64,000 nucleotides of DNA, taken from the NCBI RefSeq assembly GCF_047663525.1, contig NC_092589.1:30873001-30937000 (forward strand), read 5' to 3'. Under the pieces are notes generated by a model. The model was not told where the DNA came from and did not search any database. It was given only the letters and a program-made list of their open reading frames with translations. Position numbers and translations under genes: made by a program. The number at the start of each line of letters is the position of its first letter. The first letter of the stretch is position 1. This document shows, piece by piece, positions 24,601 through 37,000 of the stretch. The stretch comes from Anas platyrhynchos (Eukaryota; Chordata; Aves; Anseriformes; Anatidae).

Positions 24601-26847
24601 CCTTCACAAAGTGATGCCTTGCTGCTCCGGGCTCTCTCCTCCTCCTCCACCCCCCTTCCACACAAACACACACGCACAAAAACACACTTTTCCCAGGCTA
24701 GTGCAGACTTGTCAAGACCCACGTTTATCTTTTGGGGCTGTGTCTATAGTTCACTTATCCAAGGGCACATGAGATGTGGATCAAAAAGAACAAGGTCTCT
24801 GCTTAGCACATTTGATTTTTAGATAATAAGAGTGAGGCGGGTCTGGGCGAAACAGCCAAGCATTTAGAACCTCCCTGGCTTTAACATCTCTTCAGTATTT
24901 TTGGGATATGGTGAGAGACTGCTAGGATGTGGAAGGTCTCCACTGCTGTAGAGGGTTTCCTTTCCAGCTGTGAAATCAGGCACACATATACATGCACACA
25001 CGCACGCAGTGCTGCTTTCCCTTTGAAATTGTTAGTGACAGGCCTTTTTTTTATAGCTACCAGCCTCCTTTGCTCATCATCAGCTCATTAGACTGTCAAA
25101 GTCCCACTAGGTGATCTGTTGCCTAGCTACCGGCCTACCTGGACAAAACTTTGTTTTCTTGGTTTGGCAATTCTCAGTTCAGTGCATGTGCTACGTGGAG
25201 TGATTCAGCTATTATTGATTCCTACTAACCCTCTCAGCCAGCCTGGACATGCACAAGCCATTCATTTGGCTGCTTAGCACAAGGAGAATGAAAGAGGAAT
25301 AGTATGGAAGACACTAGGGGTAAAGGTATGCACAGTTCCAAAAAGTCAAGCTGGAATTAAAAGTGTGACAGACAAACTGTAGAAAGTAGGTTTTCCCTTT
25401 CTTCTAGTACTCATATTTTGTTATTTCAGAATAGTACAGCAGCCTTGCAAACAACGACTCTTAACTTTTCTGACTTAATGGTTTCAGCTACCGGCCTATT
25501 CCAGAAGATGTTCTTCTACATGCATTTGAGGTGTGTAACTAAATATTCAAGTACCTAATTGCTGCAAAGAAGTTGCCGATTCTTGATTCACTGTGCCTAA
25601 AACCACAACAGTTTATTCTTTTTCTTTTAAAGGCTTTAGATGAGAATAAATGTGGATATCTTACTAAAGACGAGCTGGTAAAACATATGACTGAAGAAGG
25701 TAACGTGACTTTTGTAATATCAGTATTTAAGTAAATAAACATTACATGTGTATATGGCACCTTGATGTCCTGATTCTGCATGCCAAAACTTGTAGGAGTA
25801 GATACAGTCTTCAAACAATCCTGCTGCCTCGGTGAGTGGCTGCAGACTAGAACATTTCACTAGTGAATAATGCAGGGAAAGGACACTTATCTGCCTTTTT
25901 GCAGATATTATAAAATAAAACTTTTTATTGAGTCATAATCCAGTCTTGTGTGAATATTTTATAATTCTGTGCATGTCTCTGTGCTTCGTAAGGATGTGAC
26001 TCCTTTTCTGTCCCCCTGTAAAACTTTAGTTTAGATTTCAAAATGTTTCAGGGAGTTGCAGTGCTCATTCATTCCTACATTATCTTGATCTTAATTCTAG
26101 TGCCCTACGCAAACAAAGAGATTCAAAGACCAGATTTAAGTTGTATATCATGTAATCCTCAATATCCCTTGAAGAGCCTGCTTTTCTTGCATGGCTGAGT
26201 CATGCTTGCCTGCCTCAAGTACAAAATGACAAACATGCTTTGTGCAAGACTTTCCAAGACCTATTCTCAGATGGGGACCTTGTTCTCAAAGAGGGATGCA
26301 GTAGGCCATCAACAGCTTTGAAGCTCTTAAAAGAGCAGAAAACAAGGGCCTTTCATGGTGTAAATACGAGTGAAAGGAGAGCCAAAAGTGAGAACTAATA
26401 GTTCTAAAGTAGACATTGGAAGAATTAACTCTGACAAAAAGCCTTGCTTTGAAATCCCTGTGGCAGTGACAAACAGGCTGTTTTGGAGCCTGTGAACTAA
26501 ATGGAGATCAGAAGATCCAGGTGCTCTGTCTCCTTTCCCTGAAACCAGCTGGCTTGGCATGCAGGGCTTTTATATGTGCAAAAGTAAAGGAACTGGATCC
26601 TGTTATCCTCTTCATGAGGACAGAAAGGAGAGCCTTGCAAGGGAAAAGCAGGGTAAGTTGCCAGCCCTGAAAAGAATATTTATCAAGACAAAGGGTTAAT
26701 GTCTCTTCTCTTTCAGGTGAACCCTTTACTGAGGAAGAAATAGAGGAGATGCTCTCCAGTGCTCTAGATCCAGAAACAAATACTGTTCACTACAGAGATT
26801 ACATTTCAATGATGATAGTAGATGAACCTGAAGATCTTCCCCAGTAA
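14437..26847 (+). CDS. EFCAB2: EF-hand calcium-binding domain protein 2 / dynein regulatory complex subunit 8, six coding exons, 5' incomplete
   Basis: By family knowledge, EFCAB2 (DRC8) is a small EF-hand subunit of the nexin-dynein regulatory complex of motile cilia and flagella. The coding exons are 14437-14521, 18819-18891, 23545-23627, 25488-25530, 25633-25699 and 26717-26847. All junctions are GT-AG and the phases join without a break. They encode about 160 residues, against about 162 for the human protein as I recall it, and match it from its residue 12 or so to the end. The first EF loop, DHECNKTVDVRE, is near canonical. The second hand is degenerate. The third, DENKCGYLTKDE, has Gly at 6 and Glu at 12. 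The fourth, DPETNTVHYRDY, ends in Tyr and probably binds calcium poorly. The C-terminus carries EPEDLPQ beyond the usual end. The first coding exon (about ten residues) was not found. No frameshift or premature stop was seen. Confidence 0.93.
14522..18818 (+). other. EFCAB2: EFCAB2 intron
   Basis: This intron is 4.3 kb, GT-AG and AT-rich, especially near 15650-16060 and 16540-16690. No nested gene or recognisable transposon was seen. It ends in TTCTTACAG. Confidence 0.85.
18819..18891 (+). CDS. EFCAB2: EFCAB2 coding exon
   Basis: The exon is 73 nt, with acceptor TTCTTACAG and donor AAG|GTAAAA. It completes the Arg codon, encodes EIGPIVRSLGCFPTEAELQE followed by LLAK, and ends in phase 0. It provides the exiting helix of EF-hand 1 and the entering helix of EF-hand 2. 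Confidence 0.93.
20310..20501 (+). mobile_element. CR1 LINE 3'-end fragment
   Basis: This is a truncated non-LTR retrotransposon in + orientation. The segment around GTTCAAGGCCAGGCTGGATG, the GTCCCTGCCCATGGCAGGGG hairpin-like block and the final TATGATTCTATGA are hallmarks of the 3' end of avian CR1 elements, which terminate in short ATTCTATG-type repeats instead of poly(A). Only about 190 bp remains, which is typical 5' truncation. It sits inside an EFCAB2 intron. Confidence 0.93.
21597..21640. repeat. A-rich (AAAAAAG)n simple repeat
   Basis: This is a run of A blocks separated by single G residues, followed by GAGACAGATAGACA. It may be a decayed poly(A) tail or a microsatellite. No attached retroposon was recognised. 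Confidence 0.9.
23545..23627 (+). CDS. EFCAB2: EFCAB2 coding exon
   Basis: The exon is 83 nt, with acceptor TTTTTAG and donor AG|GTAGTG. It encodes VEEEEEPTGYIHLEKFLPVM followed by TKVLLDR, plus two bases of the next codon. The acidic run and the GYI..EKFLPVM block are the degenerate second EF-hand and match the human protein closely. Confidence 0.95.
23628..25487 (+). other. EFCAB2: EFCAB2 intron
   Basis: This intron is 1.86 kb and GT-AG. A CA-rich stretch lies at 24659-24687. A 13-nt copy of the following exon's acceptor and start lies at 25125-25137 (see findings). Confidence 0.85.
25488..25530 (+). CDS. EFCAB2: EFCAB2 small coding exon
   Basis: The exon is only 43 nt, with acceptor GGTTTCAG and donor GAG|GTGTGT. 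Joined to the previous exon it encodes SYRPIPEDVLLHAFE, the linker into the third EF-hand. The junction codon reads Ser, where I recall Lys in the human protein. Confidence 0.93.
25633..25699 (+). CDS. EFCAB2: EFCAB2 coding exon (third EF-hand)
   Basis: The exon is 67 nt and follows a 102-bp intron (25531-25632). The acceptor is TTTTAAAG and the donor is G|GTAACG. It encodes ALDENKCGYLTKDELVKHMT followed by EE and the first base of a Gly codon. The loop DENKCGYLTKDE has the canonical Gly at position 6 and Glu at position 12. Confidence 0.94.
25700..26716 (+). other. EFCAB2: EFCAB2 last intron
   Basis: This intron is 1.0 kb and GT-AG, ending CTCTTTCAG. Nothing else was recognised in it. Confidence 0.88.
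26717..26847 (+). CDS. EFCAB2: EFCAB2 terminal coding exon
   Basis: This stretch is 131 nt to the TAA stop at 26845-26847. It encodes GEPFTEEEIEEMLSSALDPE, then TNTVHYRDYISMMIVDEP and EDLPQ. This is the fourth EF-hand, with Tyr at loop position 12. The last residues extend past the point where the human protein ends, as I recall it. Confidence 0.95.
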
Positions 26848-26970
26848 AGTTTGAGATGCCGTTTGGTAACAGCAGTGTAGCTTGGCAGTTGGTTGAAAGT
26901 TGAAGTATAGCAAATCTCAGCTTGTGACCTTGTGCTTGTAATTAAAATAAAATCTGTGGAGCTGTATTTC
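26848..26970 (+). other. EFCAB2: EFCAB2 3' UTR with poly(A) signal
   Basis: An AATAAA hexamer lies at 26946-26951, about 100 nt after the stop codon, and is followed by a GT-rich stretch (CTGTGGAGCTGTATTTCC). Cleavage would fall near 26965-26975. Later AATAAA matches exist (for example near 27312), so a longer alternative 3' end is possible. Confidence 0.75.
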
Positions 26971-29363
26971 CTTGGTTCTGTATACGTACTGAAATATATT
27001 CACACCTCGAAAAAGAGCTCTTGACAGAAATATTGTGTAAGGTCTGGAAAAGAAATCATGGAATTTGGTTTGAAAAATAACAGGAAAAATAATGTTAATG
27101 GAGTCAAGAAATGTCCTTACAATTGCTTCTGAAAAAAATAATGGAAAAGTGAGATCTGGGAAAGTGAGTAACAAGTAGGTAAGTGAGTACTTTAGGATGA
27201 CTGAAATTATGAAATCAAGATAAAACTTTTATATTTAAATGTAGGCCTTGTATGTGTTTAACTAATGAGGCACTGGGTAGATTACTGCTTTTGAAATAAT
27301 ACTACAGATCAAATAAACTTTCTATAGTTTCCAAATTTTGCCAAATATTTGTGTTTTGTTCACTATACGCAATTAAACCAGTTAGTTCCATTTTATGTCA
27401 CTCATCCATTGGCACGTAGTGTTTTGCTTCCATTTTGAACATGCAGATAACACCCAGACCAATGTTGGAGTCAAATTTACAAACGAAAAAATCCTTAGAA
27501 CATTTCTGTTCAATAAACAGTTCCCCTTTCATAACCAGTTTGAAAGTCGGGAGCTTAAATTGTTCAAAATTTAGGAACATAGAACTGGAATTTGATTTTC
27601 ATGAATGTATGAAGCAGTGTCTTTTGAAAGATGTTAGTGTAGAATACTTGTCTCCAGTACCCTTGATAAAAGACTGCTGCAGACCTCAGTGCTCTTAATC
27701 ATTTTCTCGACTGTTTGTGTACTTTAAGGGCACAGCAGTCCTCATGTGATGCCTTTTGCTCTACCCAGTTGTTTCACTTAAGCTGGAAACTCAGAGGAGC
27801 TGTTCTCAGACACAAGAGAGCTGCTGTGCTTCACAAAGAAGAGGTTAGTGCAATCTAAATGTTGTGATGGAAACAGTTTGAAGGAGACCTTTTTTAAAAT
27901 TCTCTTTTTGTCTCTATCCCAAGTTGTCTTTCACTGACATTTTCTTAAGCAGTAGGGCAGCGAAGAGTTAATGCAGATAAACATTTACCTGCTTCTTAAA
28001 TGGGTTTCCATGTGGGAACTACTGTGGCACTTGTCCTAAGACTCAGCAACGCACTGTTGTTAACACATTTACTGTGTATTTCATTTCTTTGTCAGTAAGA
28101 ATGAAAACCAAAGGTAATCATTAGGGCTATAATGTGTGAAGATGCAGATTTTTGAAGATTAAAGCAAGAGCAACAAAGACCCATTAAGAAAATATATTTT
28201 TTATGAGTCTTCTTTAGTTTCTCTTTGGAAGCTGTAATTATTTTCCCTAGGTGAATCCTTCTGTTTGATATACAATGTGTTGTACTGGATCTCAAACGCA
28301 GCTGGTGTGCATACAAGTTTCATTCATATTCTGCAGTCTGGGAGCCCCTGTCAGCCTCATCTTTGTCAGCAGGAAGATGCTCATTGCAGGAAATCATTTC
28401 GTAGCTCACAGTGCTCCAGAGAGCACAATTTGTGTCTGGTGGTGCTACCCCAGGGGCCACCTCAGCTACTGCTGCATCAAATCAGGATGCCCATGTACAA
28501 CACAGTTACATTTCATAGTACAGATAGGATCTTAACATACGTCCTCTGATGATACATGTAATTTTTATCCTGCAGTCCTCACATGAAAGGGAATTTGTGC
28601 AAGTGAAAAGTGGTATTGTGTCTGAATTTATCACACAGCAACTGCTCTAGCACCAGCTTTTTATACATCTCTCGGGGAAAGATAACGTGCAAATACAACA
28701 GATAAAGGCACGTTGCAGTCTCGACTTTGGGCACAAGCAACCACATTCAGCTGCCTAGAGGGTTTCCAAGCTGCAGGTGAAAGAAGGGGCAAAAAAACAA
28801 TCTCAGAATCTGTAAGATCCTAAAATCAGAGTGCTCCCTGCTGGCTAGGATCACATGGAAGTGATCTGACCAGCCTGTGAAGGAGCTGCCCCGTGGGCTC
28901 CCCAGGAAGCAGCCAGGCAGCGCTGTGCTCGACTCTTGCATTGCACTTGTCTCCCTCCCATGAGTTGCCAGCCCCTGTTGTGCCCAGGGTTGTTGAGGAG
29001 GCTTAGTGAACCATTTTGCTATCACCAAATAAACTTCTTGCCTTTAAATTTGAAAGGACAAAAGCATTACTTCGTTCTTGTCCTTGAGATGGACAAATTG
29101 AACTTCGACTACGCTGCTGAGCGGTTTGGAGCTGTCTCTTGCTGCATGCCTCTCCCTGCTGGCTGTTTTGCCTCTTCCCTCAAGATCAGGAACCAAGATA
29201 CAGGAGCGGATTGCACTGGGAAGCCTCTGGGGAGAAACCGGCCCAGCACCTGGACTGGATCCACACAAGGAGGCAGAGCCAAGGCTTTGAAGAAGCTGGA
29301 GAAGTCAGAGGCTTTTTGACCTAGTTGAAGGAGGGAGAGGGAAGGGAACTCATTATGCAGACA

Positions 29364-29401
29364 TAAAAAAAAAAAAAAGGAAAAAAAAAAAAGAAAAGAA
29401 A
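29364..29401. repeat. A-rich simple repeat
   Basis: Blocks of A are separated by GG and G. This could be a decayed poly(A) tail, but no retroposed sequence was recognised upstream. Confidence 0.85.
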
Positions 29402-30579
29402 TCAAAGAAGCAAACATTGGAAGCCATCTACAAATACAACTGAATCAGCAGGCTGTTTACATCATGGCATTGCAGGCTGGACAAGACTTTACTTGTTTAA
29501 AACATGAAGTAGGTTCAGCTGTGTCAGGCCACATCTGGTATATAGGGAGGCCTTCTCCTTGGTCTTGTTGATAATGTGGAGAAGCTCCTTCAGCTGCTGA
29601 ACCTGCATGTGGGAGCCTAGCTGCTCATGTTGCAGGCAATGTATTGCTTCTTATGTTTCCCTCATCACATTTAGAGCTGCTTTTCCAAAACACTTTTCTG
29701 CCTGCTAGTGGCAGTCCCATATATATTCACGTTTCTTTATTGGCTTCAACATTTTCCATTGCAATGCATACCAGGATGGTATTTGCAGTTCCTGGAGACT
29801 CTCCCCTGACTGTGGTCAGAAACAGAAGGTGCAGGACTTCCTCCACCAAGATGCTGAAGGGCCAGCATCAGACCTGGGACTTGAGGAAAGGAGCTGGGCT
29901 GTTCCCCTGTGCTTCCTTCACACATCTTTTCACAGAGGTAAGAGCCGACAAAATGTTCTCCAGGTTACTGCTCTGTTAAGAAACCCCCTTGAACTTTACT
30001 AGTGCAGGTCTTCTTGTTGCCTTGCAGCTCCCTGCAAATTTTATCTCATGACAGGCATGCCTAAACTGTGCTAGGTGTGTCTGGCACTGCATAAGAAGGG
30101 CATGGACTGTCAGGGGCAGGCACCACATTCAAAGACGATTGAAGGTCTCTGAAAGGGGCCAGGCAGGACTGGTTAGGGGCTGGGAGGTGCAGCAACAGGT
30201 TTTCATGGAAGATGAGGCGTGTTTTCTAAGACTGGAGAAAGGACAAACAACAGGTTATTTTGGAGATATCTACTGATTCTTGAATTAAAAGATCTGCAAG
30301 CCTGCACAGCCAGATCGTGGAGCCAGTGGCTCTGCCTCCCATCCAGAGCTTTTCACAACTTTGTCACAAAATGTCTTGTCCCCACTGCCCAAGGGGCTGA
30401 CATTATCCATCATCCCAGGGGGAAGCACTGCATTCCTGCTTTCTTCCTCAGCCTGATCATTGCAGCAGCCACCTCTGAAAGACAGAAAGTGTGGCAAAGA
30501 CAGGCATTATTAATGTGGGTAACTTACGGAGAAGTCCTATCTCCCAGCAGTTTCACTGATTCACTTATGGGCAGGGCTG

Positions 30580-31010
30580 CCATACAGAGAGACCCAGACA
30601 GGCTGGAGGAATGGGCTGAGGGGGGCCTTACAGAAATCAGAAAGGGCAAATGCTGCTCTCAATAGCTGGAGAAGGAAAAGCTTTGCAGGTGTTAAACAGC
30701 ATAAACAGCAGCCCCCAGTACCTACAGGGAGGGTATGAAGAGGGCAGAGCCAGGACCTTTAGTGATGTATGGTGAGAGGAGAGGGGACAAATTGGGATAC
30801 AAGGAAAAGTTTCTTCACCCTGAGGACAGCCAGGCAGTGAAGCAGACTGCACAGGGAATTCATGGGGTGTTTGTCCATGGATAGTTTCAGGACCTAAATG
30901 AATAAAACCCAGAGCACCCTGATCTGATCGCAGTCACCCTGTTTTGAAAAGGGGTTGGACTAGAGACCTCCTGAGGTCCCTTCCAACCTGGGTCATAGAA
31001 TGATCCTATA
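30580..31010 (+). mobile_element. Divergent CR1 LINE 3'-end fragment
   Basis: The text around GACAGGCTGGAGGAATGGGC, the AAAGTTTCTTCACCCTGAGG block, GGGGTTGGACTAGAGACCTC, GGTCCCTTCCAACCTGGG and the final CATAGAATGATCCTATA are all CR1 signatures in + orientation. It is more diverged and longer than the copy in the EFCAB2 intron. The 5' limit is uncertain and the element may extend further left. Confidence 0.88.
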
Positions 31011-34000
31011 ATCTGTGGAGCTGGTCAGATTCTTCAGACTAAATATGAGCATAAGGAGAAGGTGTGAGAACATGGTCTCTGCTGGCTGGAGACATGGGTT
31101 GATCTGGGGGATATTCAACTGGTGTTGCACAACCTTCCAACATTCTCTGGATTTAGCTGACACAGTATTTGCATCTTTTGCTGGGATGGTCTTCTAGCAA
31201 TAACTGGTAAGTCTTCAAAACCATTGTTTCTCAAACGACACACAGCCTTGTGCTGACAGTCTTCCCAAAAAGATAAATCTTTCCTTCAGTGAAGGCTTCT
31301 CCTGTCACTTTATATTTATCCTGGGGAGATCCACTTCCAGGTAACACGCCCATTGGAAGTTCTTCTTTATAAGTTCATTGTCATTTACATCTTTTTAAAC
31401 ATCTGAAGATGAAGGAAAGAAGGGATCAATAGCTCAAGGACTACAAGATGTGATGACATCTAGTGAACGGAGTACACATCTTGGAGAACTCTATAATTTC
31501 TCTTTCCTAGCCTACCACTAAGGAAAACTTTATGGCTTGTCCCTCACAAGATAGACTACAGGAAGATCACTACAACTTCTCCCTCACAAAAAGGCCCAGC
31601 TAACGCCTCCTATAATTTCTGTTCCTACACAACAAAATGTTGATGCCACCACCAGGACAGTTTCCATTAATCACAGTGTTCTAAGACCAGGGAGCCTCCC
31701 CATCTGTTGCCTGCTCCTCCATCCTATGAAGCAGGAATTTATTTTGCCTACATCTTCAACTGAAATCCACTGCTGGCTCATTCAATCTACCTGTATCACA
31801 GCTCTGTGAAGAAAAGCAAAGGAGCCTGAAGACTGTTCAGGACCTTTCTCAGGACAGAAAAGAACTTGTGATGTTTTTCCTTCTTTCTCTTGTTTTGGTC
31901 TATCTTTTCTCTTGGCTCTCCTTTACCTTATTTCATTAATCCATTTGTGTGACAACCTGTGAGGGTTGAAAAAGCAAGACTTTAACTCTGACCCCACACT
32001 GTTGATGCCCTACTGCTTGTTCTGACAGCAATTACTTAAAACAGTATCAGCTGCCCACATCAGGTGTCATTTATCACTGGGTCTAGACTTGCTGCCACTG
32101 AAATCAGCACTGGCAAAACTTGTCACCAGTAAGGGGAAGGACCTGGGGCTTTGGTTTAAGGGGAAGGGTGGCTGGGGTCCTGCCAAGTCTGTAACTGGAA
32201 TGGAAAGCTATGATTTTTTAAGTCCTGTAATATCCTGTTATCACTGTGCAAGAGGGGGAAGCATAGTCCTGACAGTAGGGCAGCAGGTTGGCAGACAGCT
32301 TTCATTCTAAGACTTTAGAGTGGCATCAGGTAAGTCATGTAACCTTTCTCCAGCTGAACTTTCCATCTGTGAAGTCAGAATAATTGCAAGGAGTAGGAGA
32401 CGGGGAATCTATCTTATCTACCTGGACTGTCAACGTTTTGTATCACTAACTCTGATGGTTGCACAGTGTCTGGTACTGTGACGTTCTGATGAAAATCAGC
32501 GTCTACAAACCTCCCTCTCATATCACAAAGTTCTCAGCCTTCAGGTCTTTTGTTTCAGACTGTGCACTCAGGTCACAACTTTGAAACAGGTCAATCTACA
32601 GCAAGTATGTTTGTTTTCATTGAACTCCACTGTTTCATAGTGCCTCACACCATGATAGGTTTGACTGTAAAAGAAACTATTGAAACATTTGGCCTTGCTG
32701 TTGGAGGGGTTTTTAGGGCACGTCAGTACATGGCACAGGGACTGGGCTGGTTTAAAAGCTGATATTGTAGGCTGAAACAAAGCAGATTCTCCTGCTTAAC
32801 CCATTTTGAATCCCTGGGGCTACTATCTGGCTTAATATAGTTCTGAAAGCCAAGAAAATGTTATTCATTATGCTCAAAAGATTGATCACAGCATTTATAT
32901 CCCGAGGCCCGAATCCTGAAGTCCTTATTCAGACAGAACTCCCATTGACTTCAAAGGGCGTTCTGTCTGCAGAAGGGCTTCAGAAATAGTGATGTACTGG
33001 CTCACAAGGCCCTGTAAAAACCTTTTAGTCTCTATAAAAGAAGCCTCATCTGTGGAAGATCTAACAGATGTACAACCAGCACGCAAGTTGTGTCGCTGAA
33101 ATGACCAGAAACATAAAACCATGGGAGCGGGTAGTTAATTCTTCTCTATATTAATGCAAGCAAGATTCAACAAGAGTCAGCAGACAGAACTTTTCCGTAT
33201 TGTTCAGACTACAAAAAGTCAAATCTAGGGATGATACTGCATGAAGGCTTAAAATTATGTCTTCCTGCCATTACCCTGGAAACACTGCAGCCATAAAAAC
33301 ACATACATGTTGCTTCTGTGATTTCACAGATTAAAAATTCCTTTTATCCTGGACTCTAATTAGTCCTTTCAGAAGTTCTTTTAGAACAGGCCTTCCTCTT
33401 CTAAATACCTGCCCAAATGAGAGCATAAAAGGAAACAGTGTGAAATGAGATGCTTTCTTCTACATGAAAACCTTTGAATATGTCCTGCCAATATGTCCAG
33501 CAGTCTCTTTCCTGACAAGGTGGTAGCATCCTTGGATGGAATGGGTCCTAGACTTTACGTTAAGGTATGCAGCTATGGCCTCCTCTAGAGACCAACCTTG
33601 TGATTGAAATAACCTGAGTGGAGTTCTCAGGCTTTCAGAGGCGTGATTTTTGGAGCCAGTGTGCAGAATTTGAAGCTATCTGAGGTCTTCCACGTTGGCA
33701 AGTTGTCCAAATTTTATGCAATACAAAGTTTAAGTTCTACAGTGATGGAATACTAAGGATGTGGTAGAGTCCAGCTGGAAATTAGTAGCAAAGGCTGAAA
33801 TTTAGCTTAATTTTTAGTAAGACCATGAAATCAAACTCAATAGTTCATCTTTAAGGGTATCTTTGCTGATGTTTCTGTTTGCATAGAGAAGCTGCACTCA
33901 GTATTGGAGAGGCAAAATTGAAAAAAAAATAAACAAAACCACCAGTAGCCAGTTTTCAAACGATGTCAAGGTGTTGCATTGAGAAACAATGCCATTCTTC

Positions 34001-37000
34001 AGAGCTCCCCCAAACACATCTGAATTCAGCTCAAATTTGGTGGAAAACTGAGAACCTGTCTCAGGGCTTCATCAAAGTTTCAGGGACCATTTGTTAAGCT
34101 AAATGCAATGTTTGGCTATCAACTGTTGATATCATCCGGGCTGAACTACCTGACAAAGTTGTGTGACGAGGAGTGGGAGGCAGAGCACTGCAACTAGACG
34201 GTCCTTGTTCCATTGCTCCACCGGAGGCAGTTTGTAGATTTTTCAGGACACGTGTTACATGACATGTCTAGCTGTTCAAGTTTCCATTCAGTTTACAGAG
34301 GTTGGTTTGAGTCAAACGTGTAGTTGTTTGAATGTAGTTTGCTCTCCTTGAGAGCTTCCTCTGGTGCTTCATTATCTGGCGGCACAGTGCAGTGCTGCTG
34401 GTCTTCATCTTTCCTATTACAGGAGCCCTATGAAGTTCAAATTGGGAACAGTTTCATTGTGGTGTATGCTCTAACAACAAATGTTATCTAATCTAAGAAC
34501 ATATAAGATGCAAGGGAGGGTGGGGCGACAATAAAACCAGTTACATAGTCTTTTTGTAGTTATATCATTTCATGTAATTACAGTAATTTACAATTTCCAT
34601 AAACAAGTTATGAGTTTCCTCTGTTGCTCCTTTGCCAAGACAGGTTTCTTTCTGATGTCACACCAAGTATGTACACTGAAAGCATCTGTAAATCTGCACT
34701 GGAAACAGAGGCACAGGGAACTGTTGAAAGCACTTTGGTTTTACACCAAGGTGAAGAAAGAGGTTCTTCCTTTCCTACTGGCAGCATGCTCTTGGGCTTC
34801 CATGAAGGTGTTCTCACTGAAATCTTGTGACCCAATGGGGTCAAACAGAGTGACCATGAAGAAAGGAGGCATGTGAAAATGTGTCCTTTGGATTTTCTCA
34901 TATAAAGGGCTGAAACTTTTTTCTCCATCTTCCCAAACAAGAAGGGATACAATGCCTTCTGGCAAAGTAGTATAACATGAGTTGCATTTGCTGGTGATAT
35001 CTCTGCTTTCCTCTTCAGAAATGTACCATCCCTCCTGCATAACACAGGGGATTAGTCGGAGTAGGGGATCTTTCCCAAGAACTTACTCTTTAAAACAGGT
35101 AAATGAATACTGGGGACAGTAGCAGACATCACAGAGGTATAAAAGACCAATAGGAATATTTATTTATATGGACTTTTCTAATTGCCAGAGGCACGTTCTG
35201 GCAGAGATGACTTAGCAATACACACTGAGGGGATGAGCTCTGGCATGTAGAGGAGAATAATGACAATGCTTCTTTTAGCGGAGATGGCAGAATTTTAACA
35301 AGGGATTCCCACAAACCCCATAAGGTCTCTCTGTAGCATCTGTGTTGTGGGATGTGCCTCTTAAATATTCTGAGAATGGCCTATACCCACAGACGTTAGT
35401 CCCTGTTTGTGGAAGAAGGTGGTCACTTTGTAAGCCATACTGCCAAGCCCTTGAGAGCCAGAAACCGTTGTTCCCATAGGAGGCAACACCAGCTGGGAGC
35501 ATACACCTGTGAAATGAAGAGAAAGGACGTGCTTCCATTTCCACATGTTCACATTTTCAACGCAGAAGTTGAGCACCATTGCTCGCTCCCTACCTGTTCT
35601 CACTAAGGAAACAAAGGCTTTGCAGTGATCCAGTCACAACAGGGAAACAGTGAATGATAAACACGAGACATTTGGGACAGAGACAGAAGTTAGAAAAAAA
35701 AAAAAAGTCTGTAAGTAGAGGTGTTGAACCTGTATGCCTTTTACATGCAAAGATCACACCCAAAGCAGCTAATGTCTATCATACTCAGCTTACAAAAAGA
35801 TGATTTCAGGAACATACATTTAAATTCGGAGAACAAATTCTTCAAACACAAATCAAGATGGGAAGTAAGGTCCAATTAAGTGGCAATGACTTGCTGAATA
35901 ACGTCCCTACGAAATAGGCAGAACCGACACCTGCATTCACAGTCTGAGACACCCAGGCAAACAGCGTCTGCATGGGCAAAGGTGACAGCTTCAAGAGATC
36001 AGTAGCCATGGAAATGTCAGTAAACAGAATGAATTTTAAAGAAACTTTGTCAAGAGGGTAAGCAGTAACTGGAGAACCCTTCAGAGGCAAAAATACATGT
36101 ACGGCCCTCTCCACGGACATTTATTGTACAAACAGTTCTTATTTTTTAGATACACAACATGTTCTCACTGACATCAATAAGAAACTATCTGGGGCAAAGA
36201 CTTTGTAGTATCTCCTTTACGGAGTAGCCACAGTTGGTGAAGGCCCTGGTTTTAGAAACTTACAGTCAAACTCACTCTCAGTTCTCATTTAATTAAGAAA
36301 TAATCTGCTTTCCTAACTTCTGGCAATAGCTTCAAAAATAATAAGAACAACCTGAAAGTAAGTAGCACTGGAAGACTACAGCATGCTTTTCTAACCACAG
36401 CTCGTGTGTGTTGCACTGTCCTTTGTTGGAAGCCAAATTCTGATTCCTGCTGTTCAAATATGATTCACGTTTCTGCAGTCAGTGAGGTCTGTGAGGTACA
36501 CCATCAGAAACGGCAGGTAAACAGTGATGGGGAAAAAGGCAGGAGCGTTCTCAGACGCACATACAGAGCTTGCCTGGCCTTTCGTACAGCTGGCAGGGCA
36601 CCAGATCTATGAATCAGCTAATGAATGTATCTCAAGAAGCAAGAGACGAAACAATGCATTCATCACTGCTAAAATTTAACTTTGTAACTTAGCTTTCGGC
36701 AACAAAAATTCATAACAAGGATAATAAAAAGGGCAACAGAGGAACATTCTTCTCCTTTCTTTATTGGAATAACTTGCTGTTTGTCCAGCACTCATGTGCA
36801 CCGAGCTGAGACCAGCAAGTTCACTTTCCTTTTGTTATACTGCGAACTGAGTATAGACCATAAGGTAAAACCTTGTGCACTAAACGTCTGCTCTGCTGGT
36901 GAAATCTTTACGCCTTACAGCAGTTGTTTTAAAGCAATAGATCAGATTCTGTTTGCATGGCATTTTTTAGATAGCATGTGGATTAAATGACTGTTCAGAG

